Source of the DNA: Azolla caroliniana
Lineage: Eukaryota; Polypodiophyta
Length of the DNA stretch: 64,000 nucleotides
Direction: 5' to 3'
NCBI GenBank assembly: GCA_043228905.1
Contig: JBHGNT010000002.1
Span: 16,120,001 to 16,184,000 of the forward strand
This document shows, in pieces, positions 29,801 to 40,460 of the stretch (positions are counted from its first letter, which is position 1; the number at the start of each line of letters is the position of its first letter). A program made the translations under genes and the position numbers. Under the pieces are notes generated by a model. The model was given only the letters and a program-made list of their open reading frames with translations, searched no databases and was not told the DNA's origin.

Positions 29801-32800
29801 GCTATTACAGAAGGTCAATCACTTTATGAAACCAAAAACTCATCTATTTTTTGCCTTATTTGCTCTTTTGTTTTGGAACACATTGTCACATGGGATGGAC
29901 TTTTTTAGTTCCTCATTTCTTGTTCCTTGTTATCTTCACTCCCTCCTACCATAATAGCGAAATGGGTACTTTAGTCATTTTTGTTGTGTGCCATTTGTGA
30001 AATGCATCTCATGATCCCAAGAAATTTCTATATCAAAACGATGCATCAACGTTAATGGGCTGTCCAACCTTGCTTGACAGCAATACACTATCAACCAATT
30101 CAGATGAGTCTCAGCAAAAAACAAATCAGTTCGCACCTGTAGAAATCATGATTTCAAGGCATCTTTCAACATTGGGGAGAAATCGATATCAAGAACAGTT
30201 GCCAGGAAAAAATAATATCAGATTAGAATGAAAAATGGAGATCTCTGACAAAGAACTAATTGAATTATGAAACCCTAAATATTTCATGCGGCTAATAGCA
30301 ATTCAAAGATGAGGGAAGCAAGGATACAGCCAAAGTGCGTCCTGAACTGACAAAATTGCTAGCCATTTCCTTTGCATTTCTTTTATGGAATTAGAAAAGA
30401 AAACTGTCACAACAAACTCCTAAATAAAAGTAGGAGTTTTTTCTTATCCTTTTGGATATGAAGCACACACTAAATACCAGGAATGCATTTGTGTCCTGTA
30501 CACATTGCACATATTTTCTTACCATTCCTCCAAGAAAGTTTCTGCTCAGAACGCCCAAGGCAAGTGTGGTTAAATTGTGCATATTATCTCAAATTCAAGT
30601 TTGGCAAGCCCCTCTAACCCTCAGGCTAGTTGTAACCAACTGGATTGTGAGAGGCTTCTGTCCTTTTGTTGCACCTAAGTAACATTAGATGATCTCACCT
30701 ATGAGGATGGTATAATCTACCAAACCCAATTTACTACAAAAAGAAAACCCAAATCAGCCAAAATTTGAGAGAAATTGTTGAAACTTTGAAAATGTTAGGT
30801 GTAAAGGCCTGTAGTTCACAAATTCAGTAGTTATTCGCACATGTGAACACATTGTTCACTTGGACAGGACACCTCCTTTTGTAATGTGAACACACCTTTT
30901 TTAGGGTTAACTTATATAATAACCTTTTTCTCGTGTACCAATTAAGGTGGTTGGGTACACCAAAAATCTGTGTCTCTACTCTCATCTGTACTACCAGTCA
31001 TGTTTGCTGAACATCATCCCTTAATAGCTGCGCCCTCAAACATCTCTCTTTACCTTTAATTGGTATCAGAGCCAAATTGCTTTCCTTTCATTTGATGCTG
31101 TTTTTCTTCAGTTTTCTTTCAATTCTTTTAGACCCTTTCCTATCTGTATTCTGTTCAATTTCTGAAGAAATCTGTGATAAATTTTGGGAGCAATGGCCTC
31201 CACGTCAACTGAGGTGAAAAACCTCTCTGAAATCAAGAGATTTGATGGAAAAGGTTTTGAATTGTGGAAAGAACGTATGTTGGGCATCCTCTTTTTGAGG
31301 GATTGTGAAGATGTTCTCGTGGAAAAGAAACCAGAGAGCATGGAAAATGATGCTTGGAACACTCTGAATAAGAAAGCCATTACATATTGTTAATAATTAG
31401 GTAATTAACTAGGGCTAATTAGTGACTAATTATGTGAGTAGTTAAGAAGCAGAAGATTATGTGATATGTGTGCCTATGTGTGTGAGAGGAAGAGAAAGAG
31501 AGAAGAAGTTACACTTATGAACAATATTATAAATGGGGGATGATTAACAAGAGTAGCTAAAGACCTTTCCTCTATATTAATAAGCATCATCAAATACAAA
31601 AATACCCACAATGAGGTATATATACATCTCATGTGCAAAGGTGCACATGTGTGAGTAGAATATAGGTACAAAGGTGTAAGTCTTATATTAAATGAACATG
31701 GGAGTGGAGGATCTACAATGTATCCCACTCAAGTACAAAATCCTATTTAAGGGTTTAAGGTCAACACACTAACTAGATTCTATCTAGGTAACTACTAAGT
31801 TACGTGGTTAACTAAATGGCTAAACTAAGTTGAGCTTGATATCTCAACACATATATTAAAATGTCCATTTCTAATGAGATTCTTGTAGATATAAAGGGCT
31901 TGATTATTGCCCGTCAAGTTTGGGAGAAACTGAAGACAACTTACGAGAATACTACTCTTGTGAATCATGTGCATTTGATGAGAAAACTTGTCAGTATGAG
32001 GCTTGATGAGTCGGAATGTGCAACAAAGCATCTATTGTTATTCACAGGTACTCTCTCCCAACTACAAGATTCAGGAACACAAATGTAGGACAAAGAAATA
32101 GAAGTAAGATTAGAGGGAAAGGAAAGCAACAAGATATCACATGCTATCAGTGTGGTTGCAAAGGTCATAAGAAACTTGATTGTAGATATTTGAAGATGGA
32201 ACTAACAAGGAAGAAGAATGTAGGAGAGAAGAAAAACAAAGATGATAAGTTTAATACAATAGAGAAAGCTAATATGGCGTCAAATGTTATCGTTGAAGAC
32301 CTATCTAGTGATGATGGTGATGTACTTTGTATTGCAGTTGATGCCTTCATAGCTCATGGTTAAGACATGCAAATCACCAAAATAGATGTTATTCATGCTT
32401 TATTGTGAATCGATGATGGATTAACACAGACATGGATAGTAGACTTTGGGGCTTCTTTTCATGTTACTCCATGTTTGGAGTGCTTTACCACATTTGATGC
32501 AGGCATTTATGGAAAAGTTAATCTTGGTAACAATAATGCTTGCAATATTGATGGTATTGCCACCATACACTTGTCTTTGGATAATGGTCAAGAGCTCGTG
32601 CTCAAAGATGTCAGGTATGTACCTGGCATTAAGAAAAGTTTGCTATCTGTAGGACAGATGTATTTGCATGGTTACACCACATTATTCGGTGGTGGATTGT
32701 GGAAACTTAAGAAAGGATCTGAACTGACAAAATTGCTAGCCATTTCCTTTGCATTTATTTTATGGAATTAGAAAAGAAAACTGTCACAACAAACTCCTAA

Positions 32801-34791
32801 ATAAAAGTAGGAGTTTTTTCTTATCCTTTTGGATATGAAGCACACACTAAATACCAGGAATACATTTGTGTCCTGTACACATTGCACATATTTTCTTACC
32901 ATTCCTCCAAGAAAGTTTCTGCACAGAACACCCAAGGCAAGTGTGGTTAAATTGTGCATATTAACTCATATTAACTTAAGAAAGGATCTATAGTTATTGT
33001 GAAAGGTTGCAAAAAAGGCACTCTCTACTATTTGCAATGTAAAGCTTCACCTCGAAGGTTTCTTGCTATTGCTTAATCTGACTCTCGTTTAGAGCTTTGG
33101 CATAAGAGATTAGGACATATGAGCCAAAAAGGACTTGAAGTCCTTTTTTCTCTAAAAAGACTTGATGTTAAAGGATCAAAGCTGGTTTTTTGTAGTGATT
33201 GTCTATTTGGCAAACAAATGAGAAATTCTTATTATTCTGGTGTCTCTCGTAAACCAAATGTGCTAGATTTGGTGCATTTTGATGTATGTAGCATGCCTGT
33301 AAAATCTTTGGGTGGTGCTGCATATCTTATTTCCTTTATTGATGATTATTCTAGGAAGATTTGGCTGTACTTGATGAAAAAAAAGGATGATGCATTTGAT
33401 GCATTTAAATCTTTTCATGCATTTGTAACTACCCAAAAAGGGACAAAACTGAAATGTCTTAGAACAGATAATGGGGGCGAGTTTACATCTGCAGAATTTA
33501 AGTCCTTTTGTGACTTACATGGTATTAAAAGAGAGCTTACAGCTCCATATAACCCTTCGTCAAATGGGGTGGCAGAAAGGTATAATAGGACATTGTGTGA
33601 GTGAGTACGATGCATGCTGTCCACAACTAATCTCCCTCATGAATTTTGGGGAGAAGCATTAAAACCCATGGTTCATATATGTAATCGTTCTCCCAACAAG
33701 TCCTTAAAGAATGGAATCCCTGAGGAGGTTTGGTCTGGCAAACCAGCCTCATGACCATTTACGAATTTTCGGTTGTGATGCATTTGTACACATTAGAAGT
33801 GAGTTGAGAAACAAGCTTGATGCTAAGTCCACCATGGGCATTTTTATGGGCTATGGTGATGAAGGTGCAATGGGCTCACCTGGACAGGACACCTCCTTTT
33901 GTAACGTGAACACACCTTTTTTAGGGTTAACTAATATAATAACCTTTTTCTTGCGTACCAATTAAGGCAGTTGCGTACACCAAAAATCTGTGTGACTCTC
34001 TCTACTCTCATCTCGACTACAGTCCGTTTTGCTGAACATCATCCCTCAATAGCTGCTCCCTCAAACATCTCTCTTTACCTTTAGAAAATTTCAAGTATAA
34101 GGTAGGTATACAACTATTAATATAGCAGTAGCCAGATCCATGAATCTTGTCAAGCTAAATAATCTCAGACCAAAGTCAAGAAATATATCCAGTTACCAAT
34201 TCAAAGAGGAAGGAAAAACTGATGACCTTGCTTACAAAAATCATGATGGAATTGTCAGGTAGCATCTGAAGATAAGGAGCCCATAATGCCAGGTTAAAAA
34301 CGTAGAATTAAGAGAATGACAGTCCGTGTACATGGATAATGACATTGAGGTATTTGTGGTCAATTTTGAAAGATAATATGCCAAATTTTGTCTTGTTGCA
34401 GCATTGGGTGTATACATATCAGTCACTTTTTTCAAAGCCTTGCAGGTAAAATTCTATATCGAAAGTTGTTATTGTAGTACCCTTCAAAGTTTGCTTTTGT
34501 GTTCATATGGTTTGACTGTATTATATGTTCCCATCCTCAAAATTTCATGCTTAACTGAGTTCGTACTACTGCTACTGTCTTTCTTTGTTGATATGTAACA
34601 GCTTATGCAAAAAGGTCTTGGCACTTGATAAGTCCTCTGATGTGCTTTTGCCTCCTGTGGTAAGGCCATTTCATCAAGTTTTGAAGTTGTCCCCTTCATT
34701 CCTATCTGTGAAAATAGACGAGTTGACAGATGAAAAAATTATTGCATACCATTTATCATGCACATCCAGAGAAGAAAGTGTCACTCACTAA
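26819..34791 (+). CDS. MED27: Mediator of RNA polymerase II transcription subunit 27 (seven exons)
   Basis: MED27 is a subunit of nuclear Mediator, which links transcription factors to RNA polymerase II. Proposed coding exons: 26819-27272, 28355-28526, 28742-29126, 29209-29268, 29353-29427, 34402-34445, 34602-34791. All introns are GT-AG and phases join cleanly to 1380 nt, 459 aa plus TAA. The N-terminus is low-complexity (Ser-rich, then DSDGDDDG), followed by QAMECLSHALKVIAEIRLGS. The hallmark plant MED27 block GLQVPLICADGAIVAYSWKR plus LALKAFTEQKRHFFPRF spans exons 2-3. Exons 6-7 give HWVYTYQSLFSKPCSLCKK, LPPVVRPF and AYHLSC, the conserved Cys-containing C-terminus. From memory, plant MED27 is about 400 aa and human about 311; the extra length is mostly N-terminal. 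The ATG is the first in frame after the leader. Intron 5 (4974 bp) carries a copia element; the other introns are 82-1082 bp. Assignment is by recognition of family motifs. Confidence 0.88.
30343..30590 (+). repeat. Intron-5 segment that is duplicated inside Cop-8
   Basis: About 248 bp (TGAACTGACAAAATTGCTAG to ATATTATCTC) in MED27 intron 5 upstream of Cop-8. A near-identical copy lies in Cop-8 at 32720-32968. Only a few substitutions separate them. Confidence 0.9.
30776..31058 (+). repeat. Cop-8 5' LTR (283 bp)
   Basis: Homology to the 3' copy stops exactly at TTTACCTTTA, three bases before the primer-binding site core. The left end is inferred from TGTTG and the flanking GAAAT. Confidence 0.7.
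31193..32363 (+). pseudogene. Cop-8 gag, interrupted by a solo LTR
   Basis: Starts MASTSTEVKNLSEIKRFDGK at 31193 and runs to the solo LTR at 31388. It continues at 31855 with MSISNEILVDIKGLIIARQV, WEKLKTTYENTTLVNHVHLM and RKLVSMRLDESE. A shift near 32040 loses part of gag. The zinc knuckle CYQCGCKGHKKLDC (about 32140-32181) keeps the CCHC residues. The end is near 32363 (TAA). Gag would form the virus-like particle; here it is broken by the insertion and frameshift. Confidence 0.8.
31388..31849 (-). repeat. Solo copia LTR in Cop-8 gag, TSD CATAT
   Basis: 462 bp (TGTTAATAATTAGG to GATATCTCAACA on the plus strand) flanked by perfect CATAT repeats (31383-31387 and 31850-31854). gag continues on both sides. 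It resembles the minus-oriented LTR at 25339-25764 at its right end, hence the strand call. A solo LTR of this kind is the product of recombination between the two LTRs of a full element. Confidence 0.85.
32364..33875 (+). pseudogene. Cop-8 protease and integrase
   Basis: Protease: TWIVDFGASFHVTPCLECF near 32432 (DFGAS for DSGAS), then LKDVRYVPGIKKSLLSVGQM. The intron copy interrupts at 32720-32972. GAG-pre-integrase: ELWHKRLGHMSQKGLEVL (about 33090-33140) and CSDCLFGKQMR. Integrase core: HFDVCSMPVKSLGG, FIDDYSRKIWLYLMKK, RTDNGGEFTSAEF and NGVAERYNRTLCE (to 33604), so the DDE residues are visible, then a stop at 33602-33604. A late part, RIFGCDAFVHIRSELRNKLD and FMGYGDEGAMG (to about 33870), follows in another frame. 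Confidence 0.85.
32704..32989 (+). repeat. Intron-5 copy inserted in Cop-8 between 17-bp direct repeats
   Basis: AACTTAAGAAAGGATCT occurs at 32704-32720 and again at 32973-32989. The sequence between is a copy of MED27 intron 5 bases 30343-30590. Removing one repeat and the insert restores Cop-8 protease-region sequence. Microhomology (CTGAACTGAC) is seen at the left join. Confidence 0.9.
33876..34083 (+). repeat. Cop-8 3' LTR, 5' truncated
   Basis: Matches 30856-31058 of the 5' LTR with scattered substitutions and small indels (for example extra GTGACTCTCT). It begins directly after integrase sequence, so RT, RNase H, polypurine tract and the first part of the LTR were removed together. Confidence 0.8.
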
Positions 34792-35560
34792 TATCGAGAG
34801 GATCTTGTAATAATATTTTCCGTGGTAGTTAATTTTTCAATTCTATGTTGTTTCTTCTTCTTTGAATATTTGAAAAGCTAGTTCACTATCTTGCATTATC
34901 TAAGCAACATGTGATATGGAGGCATACCGAAGTGATATGGTGGGGAGGAATGATTTTACCAAAGAAACTACATGTTTGAAATAGTACGTTTATTTTATGA
35001 GCCTATTAGTAGATTTGACTCTGTAAATTTGCGAAAGTGAAGGTCCATACCTAAAAGCATATATCAAGTTTGACTTCTATTCTACTCTGGCTTGAAGTTC
35101 TTTTACGAAGGAAAATTCTATATATGATTTTGAAACTAGAATCATGCAAAGCACTATATGATTTTCTATTGAAATGTTTGGAATTGGTAGGTTGAAATCT
35201 CCTTTCTATAGTCGTTGAGGTAGCAGCTTAAAATTCCATTCCATATTGATCCATGTGGCATTGGGTTGTATCGGTGTCGTGAAATGTTTTGATTCTTGCG
35301 TTCCTTTATTTGAGCTATAAATAAAGCCAAATATGTTTCTTATTAAGATGTGTGTTGATATTTGTCTCTAGAATTTGTAGGTGAAGACATCATATTTCCA
35401 TTGGTAATAATAAGAGGAATATAGTTTTTAGGAAACACTAAAATGTTTTTGGACTTTTCCACAAATTTCTTTGACTAATATATTTTTTGTTTTCAATTAG
35501 CACAATTGTTTAACAAAACACTTGTAAATAAGAATATTGCGAAGAATACAACTAGTTTGG
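34792..35560. other. AT-rich 3' flank of MED27
   Basis: No gene is seen. Candidate polyadenylation motifs occur (AATAAT near 34811, AATAAA near 35321). The rest is AT-rich unique-looking sequence. Confidence 0.5.
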
Positions 35561-35569
35561 GTTTATCTC

Positions 35570-35870
35570 AGAATATGTCATTCTCTTTTTTGGAATGTAT
35601 TCAAAGCATTGGTCAAACCAAAAGACATGATGAGAAAAACATAATGGTTGTCATTGCGTGTATAAAAATGTTGTTTTTGAAATATTGTTTTTAATCCAAT
35701 TTGGTAATAATTAATTATTGAGCTCCTCGGTAGACAATGAAGCAAGTCATCCGTGTAGGGGAAGGGATAATAATTCTTGATTGTGACTTCATTCAATTGA
35801 TAATAATTTGATGTATAGTTGCTAAGTTCCATCCTTTTTTATACTAAGAGGATTGTATTAAGTTGATTTG
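35570..35870 (-). pseudogene. Degenerate Ty3/gypsy reverse transcriptase fragment
   Basis: On the minus strand, NYYQLNEVTIKNYYPFPYTDD, then FYTRNDNHYVFLIMSFGLTN, then ALNTFQ correspond to the gypsy RT block normally read as YRQLN-VTIKN-YPLP-ID and [21 protein letters not shown]. A KKDGT-like piece lies just upstream in another frame (about 35830-35845). Very decayed; no other domain is convincing up to 36500. Confidence 0.6.
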
Positions 35871-37414
35871 CAATTCAAAGTCTATAGTATCTTCGTAAGT
35901 ATCCATATTGAGTGACAATGGGTGAATCAAGTTATTGATGTATTAAAACCTCCATTACGAAGTCTTAACCTTTGAACCAAAGGATCATCGATGAAAAATT
36001 ATGAGAGATTTTAGAGTTGAGTAACAAATAAATTGGAGACCCTTTGATAATTTTGTTGACATGAAACAAATCATTACATGGTGTGAGTTTGAATATGGAT
36101 AATTACTAAGATGTTAAGTTTGATTATCAAGCATATTAAATAATTGACCTTTACTGTCAACAACTGTTTCGCCTTTTAATTCAAACTCTTGTTAGGGCTT
36201 GTGATATTGCTCTTTTGTGGGACCTTTCTTTTTGCAATATTCAAGTAGTTAGGAGTCTCAAGTAGAGAATTTCAAATTTTGTCTCGTCTGAAGTAGGAAT
36301 TTATCATGGTCTTTTGATGTGTGACCATAACAAGTAAAATGTTTAAGTACATCCTTGATATTAGTGAAATCCTTACCATGGACAATCTAGTGATAGTTAA
36401 GTTAGGAATGAAATGTAGCTATTATGTACTAAATCAATTGTCACACTTGAGACTTGATTTGAGTCAGGTCTTAATGCGATGAACATAATCTTTGAGGGAA
36501 GAAAATATTCGCCTGGAGTAAGGAGGTGTTGTATTGCCTCAATCATAGATGGGGGTTAGAGAATACATGTCTTAAAGGCGACGATGAAGTCCTCATAAGA
36601 AATGGGCAACGGTTGTTGCTTTATCCCCAAGCTCACCAATCACATAAGCAATGTTAGTACAATCGAGCTCGGTATGGAGCTTAAAATGGGGTGTGGTTTC
36701 TTAGGTTGGATACAATATAAGATGATAATAGTTAAAAGTCAACAAAAAACCATGAAAAACGACAAATAGAGTGAATTGTCCTTTGTTATAAAACCTCACA
36801 AGGTTGATAAGAATAAATTAACCTAAGAAGCTATTAACACATGGCTTGGTTGTTGGGTGGAATGTACCAAGATAACAATGTTGTTGCTTTGGCATGCACA
36901 ATGGGGATGCTATTGTGGTTGCGTTATAGAGCTTGCCACGATGTTGATATGGTAGTTCTACCACCACTGCTGGTGGTTGCAATGATTGCAAGGGCATTGT
37001 TGTGGTAGAGCTCTATAGAAGCCCACCACAATATTGTTGTGGTGGGTTTGCAATCTCCTTCCATGGAGACAAAGTCCCATGAGGGCACAATTGTAGTGGT
37101 ATTGTAGAAGCTTGCCATAGTGTTGTGGCATTCATACAACAACTTGCCATGACATTTGTAAATCTCCCGTGCTACAATGCCAATTAGGGATTGTTGTGGT
37201 TGTGCTACAAATTCACATCATGGTGTTGCTACGATGGTTCTATGGAAGCATGAACTAGAAAGTGGCCCAAGGGGTAAGGGGCATGGAATATTGAAAAACA
37301 ACAATTGATGGTTGTTGGAACATACCCTAATGACCTTGTTAAGGCCGTGGCCATGGTGACAAAGCTAATCCTATCATAGTGGTGCACCATTTTGTTGCTT
37401 ATGGTGGCATGTCA
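35871..37414. other. AT-rich interval, possible decayed gypsy sequence
   Basis: No gene can be supported. 36840-37330 is rich in short TTGTGGTGG/CCACAA-type words with imperfect local repeats. No LTR, tRNA or protein motif was recognised. Confidence 0.4.
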
Positions 37415-37545
37415 TGTTTGCCTCTTGTTGGCACGAAAGCCATGTTGCTAGACACACATGGCAAAAACAAATTTAAACTTGAATGTCAACAAACATATAT
37501 GGTAATGTAGGAAACATACGAGATAGATAGATAGATAGATTATAG

Positions 37546-37856
37546 GGAAAAGTACCAAGATACCCCTGGAAGTTCGTCTATTTACCATAATGCTCGTGGA
37601 AGTTCCAAATTTACCAAACTACCCCTATGTCCAAAAAATTACACTTTATAAAGTAATTATACACTCAAATCTTTTGTAAATAGGGCTAGTTCGGGTCCAT
37701 TCCTTCCATATTTGGTAAATAGAGCTTGTAGATTTGAGTGTATAATTACTTTATAAAGTGCAATTTTTTGGACATAGGGGTAGTTTGGTAAATTTGAAAC
37801 TTCCATGGGCATTATGGTAAATAGACGAACTTCCAGGGGTATCCTAGTACTTTTCC
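37546..37856. mobile_element. Foldback/MITE-like element with about 125-bp inverted arms
   Basis: The left arm (GGAAAAGTACCAAGATACCCC at 37546 to about 37672) is the inverted complement of the right arm (about 37730-37856), with only a few mismatches. The spacer is about 58 bp. It has no coding capacity. No short TSD is visible; instead the element is bounded by the longer direct repeat. It could be a Mutator-type or other MITE. Confidence 0.75.
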
Positions 37857-37963
37857 TCTTGTTTGCCTCTTGTTGGCACGAAAGCCATGTTGCTAGACAC
37901 ACATGGCAAAAACAAATTTTAACTCGAATGTCAACAAACATATATGGTAATGTAGGAAACATA

Positions 37964-37979
37964 CGAGATAGATAGATAC

Positions 37980-38032
<53 letters not shown>
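37964..38032 (+). repeat. GATA microsatellite
   Basis: About 17 tandem GATA units with one CATA interruption, ending GATTATATTATCG. Confidence 0.9.
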
Positions 38033-38033
<1 letters not shown>

Positions 38034-38059
38034 TATATTATCGTCTTCGGAGGTCAAAT

Positions 38060-38318
38060 ATGACCTATGAGACCAAAAATATTACATTTCACATGATACG
38101 TGTGAAAGTGAGTAGTGACTCTCGATGTTCAAGAACTTTACCAATGAACGTTGCAATCGAGAGTGCACATTGTGATTGTGAGAGGAATTCATGCAAGGAT
38201 TGGGCTTGGTCGAAGAGATGTGGAAAGCATGATCAGATATGATCAAAGGCAGAGCATTGTATCAAAGTGTGATACTAAGATTCGTGAACTTGTTTAGGGC
38301 AAAGTGTGCATAGGCGAC
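38060..38318 (-). pseudogene. LINE ORF2 C-terminal end (left piece, split by Cop-9)
   Basis: On the minus strand this reads RLCTLCPKQVHES, then a stop-containing stretch with HTLIQCSAFDHIRSCFPHLF and CALSIATFIGKVLEHRESLL. This is the Cys/His-containing tail typical of plant non-LTR retrotransposon ORF2. It continues the LINE sequence of 44195-44895 across the Cop-9 insertion. Stops are present. Confidence 0.6.
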
Positions 38319-38861
38319 TATTGGGAAATCGGTCCCTCCGGATGGGATCCGACTGTGAATGAAGAGATCCGGAAACAGAATCGGATGGACCCGGTGAGAA
38401 CCGGAAGAGAAGACAGATTTGTAAATATGTCTTCAGTAAGCCTATTGAGGCTACGTTTGTAAATAGACCTAAGTTCATATAAGTATAAATATGACTTCGG
38501 GCAATCACTTTAGGTAAAAAACAAAGAGAGAGAGTTATATGTGGTAGTTGTTCATATCATTGTAATTGTTGTACAGAGAGAGAGCAATAGAGAGGGAGAG
38601 GGCGTGAGATACAGAGAGATACTCTATTGGCGAAGATACAAAGCTCGAGGTCGTTGCCTCCGAGGCTCAGATTGTACCTTTCTCCTATAGTGATAGTTGG
38701 AGTCCGTGGGATCCCGTGGTTTTTCCCTATTTGGGTTTTCCACGTAAACATCGTGTATATTTCCTTTCTGTACTCTCCACTTCCCATTTCTGTGTTTGAT
38801 TCTCATTGAAGTGATTCATTACTCGGTTGTGGTCGAGCTATATTCCGCGCTATTCTCAACA
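38319..38861 (+). repeat. Cop-9 5' LTR
   Basis: 543 bp ending TATTCTCAACA. TATAAATATGAC near 38484 is a TATA-type element. Similar to 43636-44194 except for substitutions and a few short indels, including a TGTTGTAACTGCTGG-like stretch only in the 3' LTR. Confidence 0.9.
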
Positions 38862-38889
38862 AACTGGTATCAGAGAAACAACACGGGAA

Positions 38890-39730
38890 ATGGAAGAATC
38901 GTGCGGCGGCATGTTCAAACTCCCCGGCTCCAACTACTCAGTGTGGAAGTCGAAGATGAGGGATATGCTGGTGGTTAAAGATCTTTGGTTACCGGTTCAG
39001 TTTGGGGACAAGAGGCCGGATAAGATCGATGCCACAGTGTGGGAGGTGATGCACATGAAGATGACGACATACATCCGGTTCTTCATCGACATGAGCTTGT
39101 ACAACAACTTCAATGAAGAGAGCAAGGCTCATGAACTTTGGGAGAAGATACACATCATGTTCCAGAATAAAGAATGTTGTTAATTGGGTTTCGGTATTCC
39201 GGAAGCTAGTGAGGCTCCGGTACTACAACGACTCTAGTATGGCGGAGAACATGAATGCCTTCCAGGGACTGATCCACCATGCAACCTCATTGGAAGTACC
39301 TCTTGCCGATGAGGTACTCACATTGCTCTTGCTCGGTTCCCTCTCGGATAGCTGGGAGGCGTTAGTTGTCACATTGGGCAACGCCGGGCCGAAAGGAAAA
39401 TAGTTGTCCCTAACAAGGGTAAAATCAAGCTTGCTAGATGAAGAAGCTCACTGGAAGGACCGGGAGTCCGGAACCGATCCGAAGCCCTTGGTCACGGAAG
39501 ATGACCACAACCGGGGAAGAGGCCGGTATCGGAGTCCCCAAAACTGGGACAAGTCGGGGACGAGGTCGAAGTCAAGGGGGAGGCCTACTTGCTTCTACTG
39601 TGGGAAGCCGGGGCACTTCCAGAAGAACTATCGGCATTTTCGGAAAGAGAAGGAAACCGATACTACCGTTTCGAAGAAGAGTTCGGACCGGAGAGGCCCA
39701 GATCGGAAGGGAACGTCGGTGATTGCGACA
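38890..39730 (+). pseudogene. Cop-9 gag
   Basis: Starts MEESCGGMFKLPGSNYSVWK at 38890. One extra base near 39170 shifts the frame (NKECC and stop, where Cop-11 has NKNVVNQV). A further stop TAG lies at 39402. The zinc knuckle CFYCGKPGHFQKNY (about 39588-39630) has its last Cys changed to Tyr. Basic KSGTRSKSRGRPT precedes it as in Cop-2. Inactive. Confidence 0.85.
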
Positions 39731-40460
39731 AGTGAAGAAGAACTGATGCTCATTACCGAAGAGAATGAGTTAAACCTTGTTCGTGATGAAACAACGTGGG
39801 TTGTCGATTCCGGAGCGTCGTTCTACTTGACACCGGATCAGAGGTGCTTCTCATCCTACACAGTTGGAGATCATGGTTGTGTCCAGATGGGGAATGAAGG
39901 TACATGCCGAATTGTCGGCATAGGAGATGTGTTGTTGATGACATCAACTAGATGCAAATTGCTGTTGAAGGATGTCCGACACGTTGCGGAGGTTTGACTG
40001 AACCTGATATTAGCCGTTCGGTTAGATGATGAACGCTACAGAGGTAGCATCCGGAACGGATTTATGAAGTTTAGAAAGGGAAGCTTGATAGTGGCTCGAG
40101 CCCGGAAGATCAATACTCTGTACTTGATGAATGCCCGGATATGCCGGGAAGAAGGGAACGTAGCATTCGACACTACCGGTGAGCTGTAGCACAAAAGACT
40201 GTGTCACATGAGTGAGAAGGGGATGAAGAGGCTTGCCGAAGACAACCTCATTCTGGTGAAGGACGTGCAACTTGAGAATTGCACCGATTGCTTGGCCGGC
40301 AAGCAAAACCGAACCTCCTTCCGGTCAAGACCACCGATGAGACGGAATGCACCACTAGAGCTGGTGCATATTGATGTGTGTCAAGTGGACACGAAGTCAC
40401 TTGCTGGATCGCAGTACTTCGTGATGTTCATAGATGACCAAAGCCGGAAGCTATGGGTCT
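39731..40460 (+). pseudogene. Cop-9 protease and N-terminal integrase
   Basis: Protease TTWVVDSGASFYLTPDQRCF keeps DSG. LKDVRHVAEV is followed by a TGA stop near 39995. HKRLCHMSEKGMKRLAEDNL (40190-40250) follows a TAG at 40186-40188, where Cop-2 has TGG. CTDCLAGKQNRTSFRSRPP and IDVCQVDTKSLAG follow, then FIDDQSRKLW, where the solo LTR interrupts. Confidence 0.85.

Larger units (their letters stand above)
30776..34083 (+). mobile_element. Cop-8: sense-oriented Ty1/copia in MED27 intron 5, internally deleted
   Basis: The 5' LTR is 30776-31058 (starts TGTTGAAACTTTG, ends TACCTTTA) and the primer site TGGTATCAGAGC is at 31061-31072. gag to integrase remnants cover 31193-33870. An internal deletion then joins the late integrase (FMGYGDEGAMG) directly to a 3' LTR lacking its first about 80 bp (33876-34083). 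Flanks GAAAT (30771-30775) and GAAAA (34084-34088) fit a 5-bp TSD with one change. LTRs end in TA rather than CA. RT and RNase H are gone. Two secondary insertions sit inside. Confidence 0.8.
37415..38035. repeat. Direct repeat of about 125 bp flanking a foldback element
   Basis: TGTTTGCCTCTTGTTGGCAC and about 120 following bases to GATTATA occur at 37415-37544 and again from 37860 to about 38037. They are near-identical apart from the length of the GATA run (short in copy 1; long, about 37964-38032, in copy 2). The foldback at 37546-37856 sits exactly between them. Confidence 0.85.

Noticed and set aside
31184-31393. Possible short standalone host protein in MED27 intron 5
   Set aside because: It is the gag N-terminus of Cop-8, next to an LTR and primer-binding site, and continues beyond the solo LTR.
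35506-37142. Several 60-85-aa open frames downstream of MED27
   Set aside because: AT-rich sequence; only the gypsy RT relic near 35570-35870 has recognisable motifs.
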